From positions 1-50,351 of the forward strand of contig CAYTCZ010000008.1 of the NCBI GenBank assembly GCA_964436315.1: 50,351 nt of DNA, in the 5' to 3' direction. This DNA comes from CAYTCZ01 sp964436315 (GTDB taxonomy: Bacteria; Actinomycetota; Thermoleophilia; Gaiellales; Gaiellaceae). Below are positions 32,752 through 41,211 of this stretch, one piece after another (the stretch's first letter is position 1; every line of letters starts with the position of its first letter). Under the pieces are notes generated by a model that did not search any database, was not told the DNA's origin, and saw only the letters and a list, made by a program, of their open reading frames with translations. The position numbers and the translations under genes are program-made.

Positions 32752-33452
32752 TCAGTCGGCTAGAAGGGCTGCACGACGGCTACTCGGTGGATCGTGCTCG
32801 GCTGTGGCCCAGGCCTCGAGTCGCTCCCGGAGAGCCATGCGGCCCCGGTGAAGCCGACTCTTGAAGTTGCGCAGCTTGAGGTCGAGGATCTCGGCCGCCT
32901 CTTCGTTCGATAATCCCTCGATGTCTCGAAGGACAACTGCGGCCCGATAGTTCTCGGGCAGTTCGCGAAGATGCTGCTCGACTTGAGCGGCCGACTCTTT
33001 CGCGAACACCGAGTCGAGGGGCTCCGGACCGGGATCCCGAAGCGCGTGTGCGGCTCGTCGAGAGGGACGCCGGCTCGCTTCGCCTCGCGTGCCCGAGTCC
33101 GGTGCGCTCCGTTCAACGCGATTCGAATCAACCACGTTGAGAACTTGGAGTCGCCCCGAAAACGTGGGAGCGCCTGCCAGGCTCTGACGAAGGTCTCCTG
33201 AGCCTGATCCTCGGCGAGCGTCGGATCGCCAAGGAGGCGGACCAGCAGGCCGTAGATCCTCGATGACTGTCGTTGTACGAGTTCTTCGAACGCGCGCGAC
33301 TCACCGTTTCTCGCAAAGTCGACGAGCTCGTCGTCCGACCAACTCGAAGCGGCTCTCGCGAAGAAATCCGATCGTCGAGTCCGAGATCGCGGCGTCTCAC
33401 CCTGGGCCGATGCCAAAGGGAATCGCGGAATCGCTGCCACGGCTCCACACAC
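32752..33452 (-). pseudogene. ECF sigma factor, frameshifted
   Basis: Region 2 is in one frame: RAFEELVQRQSSRIYGLLVRL, AEDQAQETFVRAWQALP, STWLIRIALNGA. After about 33035 the frame changes, and region 4 continues in the next one: DPGPEPLDSVFAKES, LPENYRAAVVLRDIEGLS, NFKSRLHRGRMALRERLE. One base lost or gained near TTCGGGATCCC accounts for it. Start GTG 33452, with GGAGGAGG 8 bases upstream. Region 4 is very close to that of the sigma factor at 28630, so the two are paralogues. Without repair the product would lack promoter -35 recognition. Confidence 0.83.
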
Positions 33453-33471
33453 TCGCTTTTCCTCCTCCGAG

Positions 33472-33493
33472 TAGTTGACTAGTCGTCTAGTTC
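33472..33493. promoter_or_regulatory. TetR-type operator candidate upstream of sigma/exporter genes
   Basis: On the minus strand ACTAGAC, 6 bases, TCAACTA. The same two arms recur with 7 bases between them before the tetR gene at 34167. It sits 20 bases upstream of GTG 33452, in the short gap after tetR. Confidence 0.55.
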
Positions 33494-33532
33494 TGGCGAA
33501 AAAAGAGAGCTGACTGACTTCGTCCGCTTGCA

Positions 33533-34165
33533 TCAAGCAGCTACCTTGTCTGCCTCGGATCCGAGCGGCGCCGGGATTCCGGCCAGACGCAGGATCCCTG
33601 GCGAGAGCTCGCGCATTACCTCGGGATCGTTGCTGGCCTTGGCAAGCACGATCATCCCTTCGATGTATGCCTGAATGGCCCGGGCTGTGACCCTCGTGTC
33701 GATCTGAGGAAGGTCGCCTGCCTCGACGGCCTCGTCAAGGGCCCGCTCGAAGAGCTTCGCCCAGTCGTCGAAGACCCGGTCGAGGCGCTCGCGCAGAACC
33801 TCGTCCTTGGTGCTCATCTCCACGGCGAGGTTCCCGAAGGCGCAACCGCTCACCGAGCCGGACTCGTCCTTCATCATCGCCGTGAAGCGGTACTGCATCT
33901 CGCCGAGCGCCACCAGTCGGTCGAGCGGCGGGTCGTCCGAGTTCAGAATCGGGCCGACCATCTTCCCTTCGAAGACCTGCCAGTGCGACTCGATCACAGC
34001 AAGCGCGAGATCGCGCTTGGACGGGAAGAAATGGTAGAAGCTCCCCTTCTGCACGCCGGCGTGCTCACAGATCTCGTTGACGCCGACATCGCCGTAGCTT
34101 CGGCTGTGCCAGAGCTCGCCGGCTGATTCAACAAGTCGCTCGTTGGCGTCGCTCGTTCGTCCCAT
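33533..34165 (-). CDS. TetR/AcrR family repressor
   Basis: 210 residues. N-terminal HTH: ANERLVESAGELWHSRSYGD, VNEICEHAGVQKG, GSFYHFFPSKRDLA. The C-terminal ligand domain contains GCAFGNLAVEMSTKDE, which places it near the TetR_C group that controls MFS pumps and fatty-acid or aromatic responses. ATG 34165 directly adjoins its own predicted operator. Likely represses itself and the downstream sigma/exporter genes. Confidence 0.92.
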   Translation of the reverse strand: MGRTSDANERLVESAGELWHSRSYGDVGVNEICEHAGVQKGSFYHFFPSKRDLALAVIESHWQVFEGKMVGPILNSDDPPLDRLVALGEMQYRFTAMMKDESGSVSGCAFGNLAVEMSTKDEVLRERLDRVFDDWAKLFERALDEAVEAGDLPQIDTRVTARAIQAYIEGMIVLAKASNDPEVMRELSPGILRLAGIPAPLGSEADKVAA

Positions 34166-34166
34166 T

Positions 34167-34188
34167 AGTTGACCGGTTGGTCTAGTAT
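34167..34188. promoter_or_regulatory. TetR autoregulatory operator candidate
   Basis: Minus strand TACTAGACC, AACC, GGTCAACTA: an inverted repeat with GACC/GGTC core and AT-rich flanks, typical of TetR operators, touching the tetR start codon. The outer arms match the element at 33472. Confidence 0.6.
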
Positions 34189-34313
34189 GACGACCATCGC
34201 GGACGTTGTCAAGGGATCTGTTCGCCCCCGGCCGCCGCTTCGCGCCTCCCCCACACGAATAACCAGTCCGCTGACCGAAGAGAGGGCCAGGCCTGCTTCG
34301 CCTGATCGCGGGT

Positions 34314-34332
34314 CCCCACCCAATGGGTGGGG
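34314..34332. repeat. 8-bp perfect hairpin
   Basis: CCCCACCC, AAT, GGGTGGGG. Lies in the 309-base gap between tetR and the Tag-like gene, downstream of the latter. No T-tract. No gene is visible in this gap. Confidence 0.45.
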
Positions 34333-34474
34333 AACGGCGGTCCGATCCACCCGCCACCCAACTCAAGCCTATCGCTCGGGCTCATACGGGTCTGAGACGA
34401 ACGGTGCCGAGATCGGCAACGACTTGTGCATAGATCAGAGAGAAAAAGCTGCCGGATTCACTCCGCATGTGCGT

Positions 34475-34918
34475 CTACTTCCGAGAGGCTTGCCACTCCT
34501 CGTGAGAGGGCACTTCCTCGCCGACCACGTAGAGGAAGTAGGCGCCGGTGTCCCCGAGAAAGCGGAAATGTTGGCGGAGATCGGCGACAGTGGATTCGAA
34601 ATCATCGTGAGACCGAAGGTAGGTCGAGAAGCCGCCGTGATCTCGGTCGAGCGCCACCATCTCGACGGCGTTGTCGACGGTCGCTTCGATCTTCTTTCGG
34701 TTTCGGACAATCTGCGTGTCCTCGGTCAGGCGATCGACATCGGCCGGCGTGAACGCAGCGACCTTGTTGGGATCAAACCCGGCAAAGGCATCGCGAAAGC
34801 CATCCCATTTCGATTCCACCACGCGCCAGCTGAGACCGCTCTGGAAAACGGCCTTCGTCAGCACCTCGAAGTAGTCCGCGAGCGACGTCGGTACGATCCG
34901 CTCGGGCGCGCCCGGCAC
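34475..34918 (-). CDS. DNA-3-methyladenine glycosylase I-like protein (Tag family), short
   Basis: 147 residues against about 190 for Tag. Core motifs are present: QSGLSWRVVESKWDGFRDAFAGFDP and IVRNRKKIEATVDNA. However, the zinc ligands near both ends of classical Tag are missing, and the Glu that contacts the alkylated base (in LExxQAGLSW) is replaced (KAVFQSGLSW). It may therefore have another base specificity or none. GTG 34918 has AGGAG 6 bases upstream; it starts 1 base after the VOC gene ends. Confidence 0.8.
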   Translation of the reverse strand: MPGAPERIVPTSLADYFEVLTKAVFQSGLSWRVVESKWDGFRDAFAGFDPNKVAAFTPADVDRLTEDTQIVRNRKKIEATVDNAVEMVALDRDHGGFSTYLRSHDDFESTVADLRQHFRFLGDTGAYFLYVVGEEVPSHEEWQASRK

Positions 34919-34919
34919 G

Positions 34920-35270
34920 TCATTCTCCTTTCACCACGCCGACGACGTGCCCCTCAGGGTCTGCAAGTAGTGCGAACGTGACCATGTCGGGGATTTCCGT
35001 CACAGGCATGATTGTTTTTCCGCCAAGGCTCTCAGCCTTGTCGAGATAGGCTTGCGGATCGTCGACCGCGACGTAAAACGTGACGTGGCCGCCGCCGCCC
35101 CGGGCGCTGCCGATTCCTCCACCGATGCCACCCTCTGTGCCCGTGTTCACGACCCCGTAGTTCATTGGATTGTCAGCGTCGATCGCCCAGTCAAAGAGTT
35201 CGCCGTAGAAACTCGACAGCTTCGCGGCGTCCTCGCCGAGGACTTCGAAGTGAACGACCGGATTTCCCAT
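34920..35270 (-). CDS. VOC (glyoxalase/bleomycin-resistance fold) protein
   Basis: 116 residues. VVHFEVLGEDAAKLSSFYGELF, HVTFYVAVDDPQAYLDKAESLGG and LLADPEGHVVGVV give the two beta-alpha-beta modules. Resembles the short VOC proteins common in actinobacteria; metal ligands are only partly recognisable, so the enzyme activity is unknown. Has a GGAGGAGG ribosome site and is coupled to the Tag-like gene. Confidence 0.85.
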   Translation of the reverse strand: MGNPVVHFEVLGEDAAKLSSFYGELFDWAIDADNPMNYGVVNTGTEGGIGGGIGSARGGGGHVTFYVAVDDPQAYLDKAESLGGKTIMPVTEIPDMVTFALLADPEGHVVGVVKGE

Positions 35271-35485
35271 CCTCCTCCTCCCTTGGTCGTCTGCGTTGCG
35301 TCAGATGCTCGTTGAGCGAACTTTGGTTCGCTCGCCACTGTGCCAGAACTCGTGCGTCGAGGCTTGTTCGCTCCGAACCGCCGGCCGCGATATTTCGAAT
35401 GCGTTGAACAGAAGCTCGTGAACTCGTGGCGTATGATCCAAGCGGCACAGCTGAGCCCGGCGGGGCCGGCGAATCGGGAGGCCCT

Positions 35486-36349
35486 ATGAAGCTCTTCGCG
35501 GTAATTCTGATGCTCGCTCTGTCGGCCTCCTCTATGGCCTTTGCAGGGAACCTCACTCGGCCAGAGAGTGCCCTCATCCATAGAGGCAAGATCTATGTCT
35601 CCCAGCAGGGTACGTTCGAACAGGCTCAGCCCGGCTCAGCGATGCCCGGTGCGGCGACCGACGGCTCGGTGGTCATCGTGAATCGAAAGGGCAAGGCCCT
35701 CAAGACCTTCGTGCAGAACTTGGTCGACCCCACGGGGATGGCCGTCATCGGTCAGACACTGTGGGTAAACGACGGAGCGTTGATCCGAAGTTACAACACG
35801 AAGACGGGAGCCGCCGGCAAGTTCATCGATCTCACCGCTACGGTCCCGAACGGCACGTTCCTCAATGACCTCGCCGCCGTCGGGAAGACCCTCTGGGCAA
35901 CCAACACCGCTGCGAACGCTGTCTACCGCATCAAGATGAACGGCGCCGTGAAGTCCTTCGCGTTGCCGCAGGGCTTCGCGCTCCCGAACGGGATCGCGCT
36001 GAATCCGCGGACCAAACAGCTCTGGATCGTCACGACCGATCCACGTCTGGTTCCAGGAATCGGCGGACAGCCTGGAGCCGCGATTCTCCGGATGACGAAA
36101 GCCAGAATGATGAAGCCGGTGATACGGAGTCCGGCGCTCAGGGCTCTCGACGGGATCGTCTTCCAGGGCAAGCACGCGATCGTCTCCGACTTCCGCACTG
36201 GGAAGATCTGGAGACTCCTAGCGAACGGAAAGCTTCGGAGGATCGCAACTCTGAAAGGCTCTCCGGCCGACATCGGCTACGACGCGGCGCGAAAACAGCT
36301 CCTCGTGCCGCTTCTCGGCGCCGGGAAGTTCACGACCCTCACGCCGTAG
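35486..36349 (+). CDS. Secreted beta-propeller-like (SMP-30/NHL-type) protein
   Basis: 287 residues. Signal peptide MKLFAVILMLALSASSMAFAG, then repeated blades: LVDPTGMAVIGQTLWVNDG, LNDLAAVGKTLWATNT, LPNGIALNPRTKQLWIVT, IVFQGKHAIVSDFRTGKIWRL and SPADIGYDAARKQLLVP. The blade pattern is that of gluconolactonase/NHL propellers. Start set at ATG 35486, with GGGAGG 6 bases upstream and the signal peptide at residue 1. A TATGAT at 35432-35437 may be its -10. Function unknown. Confidence 0.82.
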   Translation: MKLFAVILMLALSASSMAFAGNLTRPESALIHRGKIYVSQQGTFEQAQPGSAMPGAATDGSVVIVNRKGKALKTFVQNLVDPTGMAVIGQTLWVNDGALIRSYNTKTGAAGKFIDLTATVPNGTFLNDLAAVGKTLWATNTAANAVYRIKMNGAVKSFALPQGFALPNGIALNPRTKQLWIVTTDPRLVPGIGGQPGAAILRMTKARMMKPVIRSPALRALDGIVFQGKHAIVSDFRTGKIWRLLANGKLRRIATLKGSPADIGYDAARKQLLVPLLGAGKFTTLTP

Positions 36350-37028
36350 CAGAACCTGCACGTTCGGTTCGCGCGAGCCGACGAGCCTCGCGAAGGGGCT
36401 CGGGAGTCCGCCGCGGACCCACCGTCGGGAGCACCGCCTGGACGGCAATATCGGGCTCGGTTCGCCAGGCTGCGTGAATCGCCAGCGGTCGAGTACCGCG
36501 CTTGGTCCGAAGCCAGAACCCGACGGTCCGATCCCCGAGCCGCAGCGGCGAAACCGCTCCCGACCGGTCCAGCGGCAGAGCGCCGACGGCAATGAGTGGC
36601 CGATGCGTGACACCGACCGTCGGGACATCGAGCACCGCTCCGAGATGAAGAGCGAGGCCGGCGCCGCGCGGATGATCCCGGCCTGTGGCGTTGACGAGTA
36701 GGACGTGGGGACGATCGGGGAGGTCTTCGACTGCCCGCGCGAGAGCCCGCCCCTCTCGCAGGGCGAGAAAGCCGGCTGCGTACGCGTCATCGGTCCGGTC
36801 ACGGACGATGGCGGAACCAGCGAGTTCTGCGCTCGACATCAGCACCGCGGCCGCCCATACCGGATCGCCAGCACGACCACCTCCTCTGGTGCCTCTCAGG
36901 AAGGTCGCGTAGCAGCCGCCAAAGCGTGTGGTGGTCGGGACAGACGTCCAGGGCTCGGGCGAGAGTTCGCTTATCCGCCGTTGCTCTGACGCCATCGCAT
37001 CGCGACTCGCCGGCCAAACGTAGGTCAT
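36339..37028 (-). CDS. Endonuclease V-like protein lacking catalytic acids
   Basis: Up to 229 residues (start ATG 37028 or ATG 36995). The middle aligns with EndoV: YAAGFLALREGRALARAVE (EndoV PG.LSFRE), then HVLLVNATGRDHPRGAGLALHLGAVL and VPTVGVTHRPL (EndoV LLVDGHG.AHPRR.G.ASH.G, PTIGVAK). The Asp of VDGHG is Asn here, the Asp of AGVDVS is replaced in GGCYATF, and the Lys of GVAK is His. The Glu of FRE remains. So the metal site is incomplete, and nuclease activity on inosine is doubtful. It overlaps the end of the propeller gene by 11 bases. Confidence 0.7.
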   Translation of the reverse strand: MTYVWPASRDAMASEQRRISELSPEPWTSVPTTTRFGGCYATFLRGTRGGGRAGDPVWAAAVLMSSAELAGSAIVRDRTDDAYAAGFLALREGRALARAVEDLPDRPHVLLVNATGRDHPRGAGLALHLGAVLDVPTVGVTHRPLIAVGALPLDRSGAVSPLRLGDRTVGFWLRTKRGTRPLAIHAAWRTEPDIAVQAVLPTVGPRRTPEPLREARRLARTERAGSATA

Positions 37029-37116
37029 GCCGACGCGCTTCTACGTTCTCGAAGCAGCGAATTGGAGCGCTCGTGAGACGTTGATCCCGAGCCATCGGAG
37101 CCGTCGCACGCGCCGG

Positions 37117-37557
37117 TTAGTAGGCGACAAGGCCGAGCTCCTCGAGCCAGGCGCCGAGATCGTCTGGTTCCAGCTGCTCCCATCGAGCGGAGCCGGTGTG
37201 GTTCTCCATACGAACGGCCAGACCGTCGCGGAGCTCCCACAGGTGCGCGAACGGCCGGTCGAGCGTAGCTCCAGCCTTCGTGCGGCCCCGATAGTGGCCG
37301 ACGACGAAGACATGGCGACCTGCGTCGACGTAGTGCTGCGGCTCCATCGTGAACTCTTCGTACCGCTCGAGCGCAGGCGCGAAGACTTCCTTCGCAACCG
37401 CCTCACGTCCGCGATGCCGGCCGCCCCATGGGAGGCCAGGCCGCTCAGGCTCAATCCACTCGATTCCCGGATCGAAGCACTCAAGGACTGCACCGACGTC
37501 CCCTCGTACGAACGCTTCGTACGCCCCGCGAATGGCTTCGACGTTTGCGTCTGACAC
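37117..37557 (-). CDS. SnoaL-like / NTF2-fold protein
   Basis: 146 residues. VEAIRGAYEAFVRGDVGAVLECFDP, GREAVAKEVFAPAL and the C-terminal LWELRDGLAVRMEN are the standard SnoaL-like pattern. Members bind small hydrophobic ligands or act as isomerases/cyclases; nothing here points to one substrate. Start GTG 37557. 88 bases separate it from the EndoV-like gene downstream. Confidence 0.85.
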   Translation of the reverse strand: MSDANVEAIRGAYEAFVRGDVGAVLECFDPGIEWIEPERPGLPWGGRHRGREAVAKEVFAPALERYEEFTMEPQHYVDAGRHVFVVGHYRGRTKAGATLDRPFAHLWELRDGLAVRMENHTGSARWEQLEPDDLGAWLEELGLVAY

Positions 37558-37686
37558 TGATTCTCGTCTTCGGCCTAACCCGGAGGAACCTTAGCGACGA
37601 CCTCGTCGCTCGCGCTAGGACTGGAGCCTGGACGGCAGCTGACGCCAGATGGCCAGACCAGCCTCGCACTCGACCGACCGAGCGGC

Positions 37687-37692
37687 TACCGT
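37687..37692 (+). promoter_or_regulatory. -10 element TACCGT, leaderless start of lysC
   Basis: TACCGT, spacer GGGAGCC (7), GTG 37700. GGGAG within the spacer is too close to the start to act as a normal ribosome site. Confidence 0.5.
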
Positions 37693-37699
37693 GGGAGCC

Positions 37700-38959
<1,260 letters not shown>

Positions 38960-39059
38960 CAACGCGCGTCGGCTCCGAGGCGAGACTGCTCAACCGGCGC
39001 GAGGACCGAACTGCGCATCGTCCAGCCGGAACTAGATCTTCTTCTAGCTGTCGCAGTGG

Positions 39060-39160
39060 AGATTCGCTCCTAGCGTGCGAAGGGAATGCACCGAATGGGT
39101 GAGTCGGGCCGTGGGCGCAAGCCAAGAAGGCCGGTCCCTAAGGGGGGAACGGACGTATTT
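39060..39160 (+). ncRNA. Structured leader candidate before the glycosyltransferase genes
   Basis: A non-coding stretch with several local stems in order: CACC/GGTG around GAATG (39089-39101); GGCC/GGCC (39107-39110 with 39129-39132) enclosing GGC-GCAA-GCC with a GNRA tetraloop (39114-39123); and GTCC/GGAC (39134-39137 with 39151-39154) enclosing a G-rich loop. The order of short stems and the tetraloop recall riboswitch aptamers, but no known class could be matched with confidence. The remainder of 38960-39240 shows nothing else. Confidence 0.25.
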
Positions 39161-39240
39161 CAGCTCGTCGAGTGATGACGGCCGTTCAGAACAAGCACGG
39201 ATCGCGGTACCAGCCACGAAGCACGCCGACAGGAGAGCCG

Positions 39241-40152
39241 GTGTGTCCGGCCGTCTCGGTCGTCGTGCCGGTTCGAGACGACCTTCAGACGTTGGCCCGA
39301 TGTTTGGAGGCGCTTGCAGCTCAGTCGTATCCGCGAAATCGATTTGAGACTGTGGTTGTCGACAATGGATCGACGTCTGATCTCCGTTCAGTCAGGGCGC
39401 AATTTCCGTGGATTCGGCTTCTTCGGGAACACACGCCTGGCTCCTACGCCGCGAGAAATGCGGGCGTCCGGGCGGCTCGCGGAGAGCTGATTGCATTTAC
39501 CGACGCGGACTGTATCCCTGAAACTGAGTGGCTGGAGCGTGGCGTGCGACGCTTCATGGATGAGCCAGAATGCGGTCTCGTCGGCGGCAGAATCGTCGTC
39601 ACTCCGAAGGGCACCTGTCCAGAGAACGTCGCCGAGTTGTTTGAGATTCGAACGGCGTTGCTGCAGGACGAGTACATCGGCGTCGGCGGATTCGCCGCCA
39701 CCGCGAACCTCATTACTTCCAAGCGGGTCATGGACGACGTCGGGCTTTTCGACACCGACTTCAAATCCACGGGCGACGCCGAATGGAGTCGGCGGGTCTG
39801 CTCAGGTGGGTACCGCGTCGTCTACGCGAGAGAGGCGGTGGTGTGCCACCCGGCGAGGCGCTCGCTCCGCGCGGTCCTAAGTCGCGCACGTCGGCTGGCG
39901 GGCGGATACGAGGGTCTGAATCGGCGCGCGGGAACCTTCTACATCGGCCCGGCGCGCCTCGATCCCCCGAACGGGCGACGGATTCGGATCGATCTCCTGC
40001 CACCGCTCCGTGCCTCGGCGAAGGTACTCCGCGATCCTGGCATCTTGAAAGTCAGCTCGAGACTCAAGCTCGTTGGAGTTCTGTTCCTCGTCCAGTACGT
40101 ACAAGTGTGGGAGTCGCTCTGGCTCAAGCTCGGCGCGGAGGCGCAGCGCTAG
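39241..40152 (+). CDS. Family 2 glycosyltransferase
   Basis: About 303 residues from GTG 39241 (GGAG 5 bases upstream); longer starts exist at GTG 39172 and ATG 39175 but add sequence without homology. GT-A fold: VSVVVPVRDDLQTLARCLEAL, VVVDNGSTSDLR, YAARNAGVRAARGELIAFTDADC (DxD motif DAD), GGRIVVTPKG, and the acceptor-side KSTGDAEWSRRVCSGGYRV. No membrane segment apart from a C-terminal hydrophobic helix (LVGVLFLVQYV). Probably builds a surface or exopolysaccharide. Intact, 3 bases before the next gene. Confidence 0.88.
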   Translation: MCPAVSVVVPVRDDLQTLARCLEALAAQSYPRNRFETVVVDNGSTSDLRSVRAQFPWIRLLREHTPGSYAARNAGVRAARGELIAFTDADCIPETEWLERGVRRFMDEPECGLVGGRIVVTPKGTCPENVAELFEIRTALLQDEYIGVGGFAATANLITSKRVMDDVGLFDTDFKSTGDAEWSRRVCSGGYRVVYAREAVVCHPARRSLRAVLSRARRLAGGYEGLNRRAGTFYIGPARLDPPNGRRIRIDLLPPLRASAKVLRDPGILKVSSRLKLVGVLFLVQYVQVWESLWLKLGAEAQR

Positions 40153-40155
40153 GCA

Positions 40156-41133
40156 ATGTCGATAAGCGTCCCGACATTCTCCATCGTTGTTCCGACGCAT
40201 CAACGCCCGAAGCAGCTGTCTGCGTGCCTTGCGGCCTTGGCAAGGCTCGACTACCCGCGAGATCGTTTCGAAGTCATCGTTGTTCACGACGGCGCCTGGC
40301 CTGATCCTCGCAACAGTTTGCCGCCGGGCGAGGCCCTCAACGTCAAGGTTCTCAGCCAGCTGCGCGCCGGCCCGGCGGCAGCCAGGAACAAGGGAGCGAA
40401 GGAGGCCAAAGGTCAACTCCTCGCCTTCACCGATGACGACTGCGCACCGGCTCCCGACTGGTTGAAAGTGCTCGCGGATCAGCTCGTGTACGAGCCGCAC
40501 GCTGTGATCGGAGGCCGGACGGTCAACGGACTGAAGAAAAATCCCTACGCCGCCGCGAGCCAGCTCGTCGTTCAGACCGTGTACTCCCATTTCAACGGGG
40601 ACTACGGCGGCCGATTCTTCGCCAGCAACAACCTCGCCCTCGCGACTAAGGCGTTCCACGAAATCGCGACCGACGCCGCACGCGAAGACCTCCGGCCCGT
40701 GCTCGAGTACGTTCAAGAGGGCTGGCAGCCGGGTGACTCGCTTTACATCTTCAACGAGGCCCAGTACGCGCTTCGGTACTACGCCCAATGTGACGGCTGC
40801 AGACTCGTCGAGGACGGAGCTGAGGAGAGAACGTTGTGGGGCCTGCTCTCTTTCACACAGTCTGATCCGACGAAGTTCATGCCCGCGGTTGAGTCGCGTC
40901 CGCCCGACATCGTGATCGGCGTCCGCGTGAATGACGAGACTCGAATCCGTTCTGACTTCGTCGCGCTCACAGGGGAGTCCCGGGTGTGGATCATCGGCTC
41001 CCACATCCGTTCTCCCGAGACGCGCGGAAGGTACCGAGAAACGCTGGCGTACCTGGAATCGGTGGGCGTTCGACGCGACGAATACCTCGCGAGCGGCGCG
41101 GCAGCCTTCCTCTACGACCTCAACGCCTCCTGA
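40156..41133 (+). CDS. Chimeric ORF: GT2 N-terminal half joined to the tail of another (GT39-like) protein
   Basis: 325 residues. Residues 1 to about 172 are a GT2 domain: FSIVVPTHQRPKQLSACL, GPAAARNKGAKEAKGQLLAFTDDDC, VIGGRTVNG, FFASNNLALATKAFHEI. Where GT2 proteins continue with the GG(F)DE...EDxxx acceptor region, the sequence switches to EDLRPVLEYVQEGWQPGDSLYIF, ALRYYAQC, RVWIIGSHIRS and LESVGVRRDEYL. That resembles the soluble C-terminal part of membrane GT39/PMT-type glycosyltransferases, without its helices. The junction is near 40670-40690 and in frame. The likely cause is a deletion between two neighbouring genes or a misjoin. Active function is doubtful. Confidence 0.8.
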   Translation: MSISVPTFSIVVPTHQRPKQLSACLAALARLDYPRDRFEVIVVHDGAWPDPRNSLPPGEALNVKVLSQLRAGPAAARNKGAKEAKGQLLAFTDDDCAPAPDWLKVLADQLVYEPHAVIGGRTVNGLKKNPYAAASQLVVQTVYSHFNGDYGGRFFASNNLALATKAFHEIATDAAREDLRPVLEYVQEGWQPGDSLYIFNEAQYALRYYAQCDGCRLVEDGAEERTLWGLLSFTQSDPTKFMPAVESRPPDIVIGVRVNDETRIRSDFVALTGESRVWIIGSHIRSPETRGRYRETLAYLESVGVRRDEYLASGAAAFLYDLNAS

Positions 41134-41134
41134 T

Positions 41135-41164
41135 GCGCACGCGCGCGTGTACCCGCGCGTGCGC
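41135..41164. terminator. 11-bp GC-alternating hairpin between convergent genes
   Basis: GCGCACGCGCG, loop CGTGTACC, CGCGCGTGCGC: a perfect inverted repeat of alternating purine-pyrimidine sequence, prone to hairpin and Z-DNA formation, 2 bases after the chimeric gene. No T-tract. Confidence 0.6.
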
Positions 41165-41211
41165 GTGAATTCGGCGGCGCGCAGAGCAGCGAAGGTCGAG
41201 CGCCGACGGAT

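Noticed and set aside
39033..39052. CTAGA...TCTAG palindrome resembling the TetR operators
   Set aside because: The arms are only 5 bases, the spacing differs, and it lacks the GACC/GGTC core; it is probably chance.
39060..39160. A specific riboswitch class (c-di-GMP, c-di-AMP or cobalamin)
   Set aside because: A few consensus words are similar, but the conserved boxes of each class (for example the B12 box or the ACGCAAAGCC core) are not present, so only a structured-RNA candidate is reported.
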